From an uncultured Victivallales bacterium (GTDB taxonomy: Bacteria; Verrucomicrobiota; Lentisphaeria; Oligosphaerales; JAFGRS01): a DNA stretch of 20,517 bases. The position numbers and the translations under genes are program-made. Location: NCBI GenBank assembly GCA_903834675.1, contig CAILKC010000447.1:1-20517 (forward strand). Reading direction: 5' to 3'. The notes beneath the pieces are model-generated. The model was given only the letters and a program-made list of their open reading frames with translations. It was not told the origin of the DNA and searched no databases. Positions 17,186-20,517 of this stretch are shown here, in pieces (within the stretch, counting starts at the first letter, position 1; every line of letters starts with the position of its first letter).

Positions 17186-18589
17186 GTGACTACCAGCGCC
17201 AAACCGCAACCCCAGGCCGCCCCCGGCGGGCGGGGCATGACCGCCCCGGCCGCCCCACCGCAGACCCGGACGGAGCCGCCCCTGATCGCTAGCGCTGCCG
17301 AGCTCAAAGCGCGCCTCGGCAGCCAGTTGCACATCACCCGGCCGGACTATGTGGTGTTCGTGCCGGAGGTCAGTGGCGACCAGGTCAGCGACACCGGCAA
17401 TGAGCATTTTCTGGTCTTCGACGGGCCGGACGGCTCGCTGCTGGCGGTGTGGACCCAGAGTTCCATGGAATGCTACTCACCCACCTTGCCGGCGGACCAG
17501 CACATCGCCTTCTCCCGCAGCACCGACGAGGGCGTCACCTGGAGCCCGGCGCGCGTCATTGCCGGTCCGCAGAAAGCAGGGCAGGGGCACATGGCGAGCT
17601 GGGGCTACCCACTGGTCAGCCGCTCTGGCCGCATCTACGTGCTCTATAACCAGCATATCGGCAAGCACGACACCTTCTACCACCACACCGGCTGGGTGCA
17701 TGGCATCTACAGCGACGACGTCGGGCAGACCTGGTCCCCGCCCGAGAATGTCCCCGTGGCCCGCAGCTGCAACGACAACCCTGACCTCAGCTTTCCGCCC
17801 AACATGCTCTGCTGGCAGAAGCCGCTGCGCCTGGGCGCCGCGGGCAAGTACCTCGCCGGTTTCACCCGCTGGACCAGCAACGCGGTGCGGACAAATCCCA
17901 CCAAAGACTGGCGCTCGCACGACGCTCGCGTCGAGTTCATGCGCTTCGAGAATGTCGACGCGAACCCCACCCCGAAAGACCTGCAGATCCGCTGGTTTGC
18001 CGCCAACGAACAGGCGCTCACGGTGCCCTTCCCGGGGAACCCCGAGACCAGCGCCTGCCAGGAGCCAGCCATCGTGAAGCTTCCCGACGGCCGGCTCTTT
18101 GTCGTCATGCGCACGGCTTCGGGCAGCCCCTTCTGGTCGCTCAGTGCTGATGCGGGCGAGACCTGGACCCAGCCCCGGCGGTTGCTGCGTCGCGACGGCG
18201 GCGAGCCGGTCCTGCACCCGCTCTCGCCCTGCCCGATCTACGACGTCGGCGGCAATACGGCCGGCAGCGGCCGCTATGCCCTGTTCATCCACAACCACGA
18301 CGGCCACTACGGCGCCTACGGCCCACCCGACTGCAGCTACCACCGCCGCCCGATCCACCTCGTGCCTGGGACCTTCCAGCCCGGCGCCGAGCAGCCGGTG
18401 TGGTTCGGCGAACCGCAGTTCTTCATGGACCACGATGGCGTCGGACTCGGCCTGCCCGGCACCCGCGGCCGGGTCGATCTGGCGCTTTACTCCAGCTTCA
18501 CCGTCCGCCAGGGCCGCGCCGTGCTCTGGTACCCGGAACGCAAGTTCTTCCTCCTGGGTCGCACCCTCGGCGCCGAGTGGTTCGCGTGA
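17186..18589 (+). CDS. Sialidase-like (BNR/Asp-box) six-bladed propeller protein
   Basis: The start is a GTG at 17186 with GAGG 5 nt upstream; a later ATG (17237) is an alternative. The 467-residue protein has no signal peptide, only a low-complexity Pro/Ala-rich first 30 residues. Asp-boxes are visible at about 110-119 (SRSTDEGVTW), 176-183 (SDDVGQTW) and 320-327 (SADAGETW). Between them, CQEPAIVKLPDGRL (near 289-302) is the usual strand of exo-alpha-sialidase-like proteins. The Arg-triad and the nucleophilic Tyr of true sialidases could not be confirmed, so specificity is open: it may act on other sugars or be a cytoplasmic glycoside enzyme. It follows the secreted beta-helix protein by 97 bp. 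Confidence 0.8.
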   Translation: MTTSAKPQPQAAPGGRGMTAPAAPPQTRTEPPLIASAAELKARLGSQLHITRPDYVVFVPEVSGDQVSDTGNEHFLVFDGPDGSLLAVWTQSSMECYSPTLPADQHIAFSRSTDEGVTWSPARVIAGPQKAGQGHMASWGYPLVSRSGRIYVLYNQHIGKHDTFYHHTGWVHGIYSDDVGQTWSPPENVPVARSCNDNPDLSFPPNMLCWQKPLRLGAAGKYLAGFTRWTSNAVRTNPTKDWRSHDARVEFMRFENVDANPTPKDLQIRWFAANEQALTVPFPGNPETSACQEPAIVKLPDGRLFVVMRTASGSPFWSLSADAGETWTQPRRLLRRDGGEPVLHPLSPCPIYDVGGNTAGSGRYALFIHNHDGHYGAYGPPDCSYHRRPIHLVPGTFQPGAEQPVWFGEPQFFMDHDGVGLGLPGTRGRVDLALYSSFTVRQGRAVLWYPERKFFLLGRTLGAEWFA

Positions 18590-18681
18590 GGGCGGAAGTG
18601 AGCCGCGACCAGGCTGCCGGAATCTTGGGCCTACCCCAGGGCGCAAGTCAGCTCCGTAGGTGGTGACTACTCAGGTCCTAG

Positions 18682-18779
18682 GGTTCCAGGTTCAGGGTTC
18701 AGGAAACGGCGAGACGGCGAGACGGGGAAACGGCGACTGGAGGAGAAGGAGACGGAGAGGGAAACGGCGGAGAGAAAAA
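18682..18779 (+). repeat. Purine-rich tract with GGTTC and ACGGCGAG octamer repeats
   Basis: Three imperfect GGTTC(C)A copies (18682-18703) lead into four tandem octamers: ACGGCGAG (18706-18713), ACGGCGAG (18714-18721), ACGGGGAA (18722-18729), ACGGCGAC (18730-18737). A strongly purine-biased strand then continues to about 18779. Similar motifs recur as intergenic low-complexity sequence in planctomycete-like genomes, as I recall; function is unknown. Confidence 0.8.
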
Positions 18780-18789
18780 CAGGGTTCTG

Positions 18790-18822
18790 ACCGCCGCGGC
18801 GGTTCAGCCGGGCCCCCGGCTG
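18790..18822. repeat. Pair of adjacent GC palindromes
   Basis: ACCGCCGCGGCGGT (18790-18803) is a perfect 14-bp palindrome. Directly after it, CAGCCGGG (18805-18812) and CCCGGCTG (18815-18822) form a perfect 8-bp dyad. The palindrome is flanked by TGA/TCA. These could be cruciform or regulator sites, or simply members of the dispersed hairpin family in this region. Confidence 0.55.
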
Positions 18823-18858
18823 CGGCCGGACATAGCGGAATGAGACTTGCCGCCGCGG

Positions 18859-18989
18859 TTCCCCTTCCGATCCGGCCGGTACGCGGCGGATCGCCTGGAG
18901 GGCGGCCCTGCGTGGCCGCCGCGGCGCCGACGCAGCGGCGCCCTCCAACGCCCGTTGTCCGCGGCGGCGGACGAAGGGCGGAAGGGGAA
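18859..18989. other. Potential 131-nt cloverleaf (three arms plus closing stem)
   Basis: A closing stem, TTCCCCTTCC (18859-18868) with GGAAGGGGAA (18980-18989), encloses three arms. Arm A is GATCCG (18869-18874) with CGGATC (18887-18892), extended by CCG/CGG. Arm B is a 17-nt stem, 15 paired (18897-18913 with 18930-18946), with an internal GC-rich loop. Arm C is GTCCGC (18957-18962) with GCGGAC (18967-18972). The whole element thus resembles a four-way junction. It could be a structured RNA, a palindromic mobile element (MITE-like) or a recombination site. There is no evidence yet that it is transcribed. Confidence 0.55.
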
Positions 18990-18992
18990 GCG

Positions 18993-19031
18993 CCTTGGGT
19001 CATACGAGGTTGCGGCAAACCTCATCCAAGG
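18993..19031. terminator. 14-bp bulged hairpin followed by TTTT
   Basis: CCTTGGGT (18993-19000) pairs with ATCCAAGG (19024-19031), including one G-U pair. GAGGTT (19006-19011) pairs with AACCTC (19018-19023), and a 5-nt bulge (CATAC) sits on the left side. On the plus strand GGTTTTCC follows, a weak T-tract, so it could be a terminator for transcripts coming from 18589 or for the cloverleaf element, or the end of a structured RNA. Confidence 0.5.
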
Positions 19032-19134
19032 GTTTTCCTGGAGTCTCAGACCAGGATACGGCGCCATCCCGAGGTTTGGCGGGCAAGTACAGGGGCGGCT
19101 TTGCCGAGTCGGCACGCCGCCGTCTGGGTAGAGC

Positions 19135-19180
19135 GCCCCGCCGGACAGCGGGGCTGCGGCGGCGATGTGCCCGGCCGGGC
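19135..19180. repeat. Hairpin and 12-bp palindrome upstream of the lipoprotein gene
   Basis: GCCCCGC (19135-19141) pairs with GCGGGGC (19148-19154). GCCCGGCCGGGC (19169-19180) is a perfect palindrome about 75 bp before the lipoprotein start and may be an operator, though GC-rich sequence makes chance dyads common. CCTGG/CCAGG (19188-19192, 19196-19200) adds a third short hairpin. Confidence 0.4.
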
Positions 19181-19256
19181 GAATTGACCTGGAACCCAGG
19201 GGTTAGGCCCGCTACATTTGGACGAGATGCGTCGCGTTGCGCAAGAGGCTACACCC

Positions 19257-19885
19257 ATGCTATGCAGATCTATGCCACCGCGGGTTGGGAAGTTCCGCCC
19301 TGTGCGGGCCTGCCGGTGCGAAGTTGCCCTGCTGGGGGCGCTGCTTGCCCTGCTGCTCAGCGGCTGCGACTTTCTCCCTCTGACCGATGAACAGTTCGTG
19401 AAGAATAAGATGCGCGAGCATGCCGAGGCGGTGACCGCGCGGGACTGGCGGACCGCGGCCGCCTTCTACGACTTGAACGTGAAGTGGCAACGAGATGTGG
19501 TGGTGAGGACGCCGAAGGGTTGCTGGAGTTTCAGGAAATGCAGAAGCAGCAGCGGGGCACCGTGACGCTGCAGGGGTCTCAACGGGCAACCGTGACCTTG
19601 CAGGGGCGGGACGCGGCGAAGGGTTTCCTGGCATCCTTGAACGAGATGACCCAGATGGACGAGTTCTTCATCATCGTCAACAGCACCAGTAAACTGAGCC
19701 CTGACCTGATCGAGGCGAAGGTGACGATGCAGGCGCACCTGGTGCTGTCGAGTGCCGAACTGAATTTCTCAAACCGCTTCTGGGATGCGCGGATGGGGTG
19801 GGTGAAGCGCGGCCCCGGGAAGTGGCAGATCGCCTACATCATCGAGACGACCGACCGCAGGAGCGGCACGTTCAGCCGCATCTGA
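19257..19885 (+). pseudogene. NTF2-like lipoprotein, frameshifted
   Basis: The start at ATG 19257 has AGAGG 7-8 nt upstream; the N-terminus (basic, then VALLGALLALLLSGC) is a lipoprotein signal with lipobox LLSGC, so the product would be anchored to a membrane. The frame continues FVKNKMREHAEAVTARDWRT and AAAFYDLNVKWQRD, then shifts near 19494-19505 into the next frame: DAEGLLEFQEMQKQQRGTVT, an imperfect internal duplication of TVTLQG, and a C-terminus RFWDARMGWVKRGPGKWQIA to TGA at 19885. The two halves together resemble a SnoaL/NTF2-like domain of about 200 residues. The shift equals one missing base (or a -1 slip). No canonical slippery heptamer is present, so I treat it as a mutation or sequencing error. 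Confidence 0.75.
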
Positions 19886-19897
19886 GGGCAGGAACGT

Positions 19898-20410
19898 CTA
19901 GCCTTTGCTTTCCCCGCTCCCGCTCCCGTTCCCATTCCCGTCCCCACCGCCGAAAAGTCGCCGCAAAAGGTTTGCCTTGGCAGGCTCTGGCGGTGGCGGT
20001 GACGGCGGCGTAAGCGCGAGCTCGGTTTCACCGGCCAGGAGCCGCTGGTTGATTTCCTGCGTTTGCGTCTCGGGGGAGAGAGCGCCGTCGGTGGGCGAGG
20101 CTTTCCTGACGACCCTGTCCTCGCCCTCGCTGAGCTTGAGAACGGTGTGGCCGATGTCGACGCGATCACCGAGGTGTAGTCTGATGCGATGGGAAATGCG
20201 CTTACCGTTCACGAAAGTGCCGTGGCGGCTGCCCAGGTCTTCAATGGAGATGGCATCTCCCTTGCGGTAAATCTCGGCGTGCGCCCGGGAGCAGGCCTTA
20301 TCGAACAGCATGATACCTGTATCGGGACAGCGACCGACCCGGTTGACGCCTTCCTTGATGGCGAAAACCTCTTCGGAGTTATTGCCGTGCGTGCATACCA
20401 GCCTGGGCAT
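19898..20410 (-). CDS. FHA domain protein
   Basis: The start at ATG 20408-20410 is preceded by AGGAG (7 nt spacing); 14 upstream in-frame codons are not needed. The 170-residue protein is a single FHA domain plus a tail. Conserved positions: GRCPDTGIMLFD (26-37), ACSRAHAEI (39-47), IEDLGSRHGTFVNGKRIS (55-72) and an LHLGDRVDIG strand (76-85). FHA domains bind phosphothreonine, so this is a reader of Ser/Thr kinase signalling; no partner kinase is in the window. The last part is proline-rich (PPSPPPPEPAK) then a glycine-rich GGDGNGNGSGSG run encoded by tandem hexamers (about 19915-19950), probably a flexible tail. Cytoplasmic, no membrane segment. Its stop lies 12 bp from the convergent lipoprotein stop. 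Confidence 0.9.
   Translation of the reverse strand: MPRLVCTHGNNSEEVFAIKEGVNRVGRCPDTGIMLFDKACSRAHAEIYRKGDAISIEDLGSRHGTFVNGKRISHRIRLHLGDRVDIGHTVLKLSEGEDRVVRKASPTDGALSPETQTQEINQRLLAGETELALTPPSPPPPEPAKANLLRRLFGGGDGNGNGSGSGESKG
19914..19952 (-). repeat. Tandem hexamer repeat coding the FHA protein tail
   Basis: On the plus strand about six CCCGCT/CCCGTT/CCCATT-type hexamers stand in tandem. Read on the minus strand they code Gly-Asn/Ser pairs at the end of the FHA protein. Such repeats change length easily, so the tail is likely to vary between strains. Confidence 0.65.
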
Positions 20411-20460
20411 TGGCGCACTCCTGAGCGTGGTGCGGATGATAAACCCATACAAACAGCTAA

Positions 20461-20497
20461 CTATCTAAATGATAGCCTGAGTATGCGGGGAAAGCAA
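20461..20497 (-). promoter_or_regulatory. Promoter for the FHA gene with an overlapping inverted repeat
   Basis: Reading the minus strand, TTGCTT (20492-20497) is followed after 17 nt by TATCAT (20469-20474), a 5-of-6 match to the -10 consensus. The -10 box overlaps the inverted repeat CTATC-TAAAT-GATAG (20461-20475), a possible operator. The start codon lies about 58 nt downstream of the -10 box. Confidence 0.5.
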
Positions 20498-20517
20498 AGG
20501 CAGCTGCCAAGAACGGG

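Larger units (their letters stand above)
18590..19256. other. Gene-free 667-bp stretch rich in repeats and hairpins
   Basis: Long frames cross this stretch, but their translations are arginine/glycine/proline-rich and resemble no protein; I call no gene. In order it holds: GGTTC-type and octamer repeats (18682-18779), palindromes (18790-18803, 18805-18822), a possible 131-nt cloverleaf (18859-18989), a 14-bp bulged hairpin (18993-19031), a TCCTGG/CCAGGA hairpin (19036-19056), a GCCCCGC/GCGGGGC hairpin (19135-19154) and a 12-bp palindrome (19169-19180). It separates the sialidase-like gene from the lipoprotein gene. Confidence 0.7.

Noticed and set aside
18660..19187. 175-codon plus-strand frame in the repeat-rich stretch
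   Set aside because: Its first part is translated octamer repeats and the rest is hairpin sequence; no start signal or protein-like segment.
19184..19220. TTGACC before the lipoprotein gene as a -35 box
   Set aside because: The only -10-like sequence, TACATT, lies 23 nt away, too far for a sigma70 promoter.

Overview
The window is high-GC bacterial DNA, probably from an uncultured relative of the Armatimonadota or the PVC group (Planctomycetota, Lentisphaerota and allies). This placement is inferred from the gene families: carbohydrate-oriented secreted proteins, a uroporphyrinogen-decarboxylase-like protein, an ADP-ribosylglycohydrolase with an appended jelly-roll, a DUF433/DUF5615 toxin-antitoxin pair, and GC-rich palindromic intergenic repeats. 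It is not based on a marker gene. Lipoprotein and Sec-type signal peptides are present. No rRNA, tRNA, transposase or CRISPR array was seen.

Left part (1-6100). Three tandem 58-59 bp units (21-189), each able to fold as a three-way junction, lie immediately 3' of a minus-strand ADP-ribosylglycohydrolase fusion (201-2306). A plus-strand DUF433 antitoxin (2467-2685) follows, with a DUF5615 toxin (2682-3010) broken by one frameshift. A secreted protein of unknown function (3119-4990, minus) diverges from a UroD-like gene (5087-6067, plus).

Middle (6225-13688, minus strand). A seven-gene, tightly packed operon reads hsdR, hsdM, dual-specificity phosphatase, ORF6N regulator, hsdS, a 56-codon HipA-like kinase remnant, DUF3037. 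Gaps are 4, 28 and 46 bp, followed by three start/stop overlaps. It is a type I restriction-modification system with phosphatase and kinase-related passengers. Its HsdR carries an inserted carboxypeptidase-regulatory-like beta-sandwich. This operon is the best candidate for an undescribed system. The 56-codon remnant is too short for an ordinary ORF cut-off and is easy to miss.

Right part (13689-20517). A remnant of a BNR/sortilin-type beta-propeller (13990-14265) precedes a secreted parallel beta-helix protein with a CBM9-like C-terminus (14332-17088) and a sialidase-like Asp-box protein (17186-18589). A 667 bp gene-free stretch (18590-19256) is full of structure: octamer repeats, palindromes, a 131-nt potential cloverleaf, and a 14-bp bulged hairpin. 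A frameshifted lipoprotein (19257-19885) and a convergent FHA-domain protein (19898-20410, minus) end the window; the FHA gene has a good sigma70-like promoter overlapping an inverted repeat.

The carbohydrate-related genes probably form a loose polysaccharide or glycoside-metabolism neighbourhood interrupted by a defence module. Four disrupted loci (DUF5615, the HipA remnant, the propeller remnant, the lipoprotein) suggest active decay of accessory genes. The two single-base frameshifts could instead be assembly errors.
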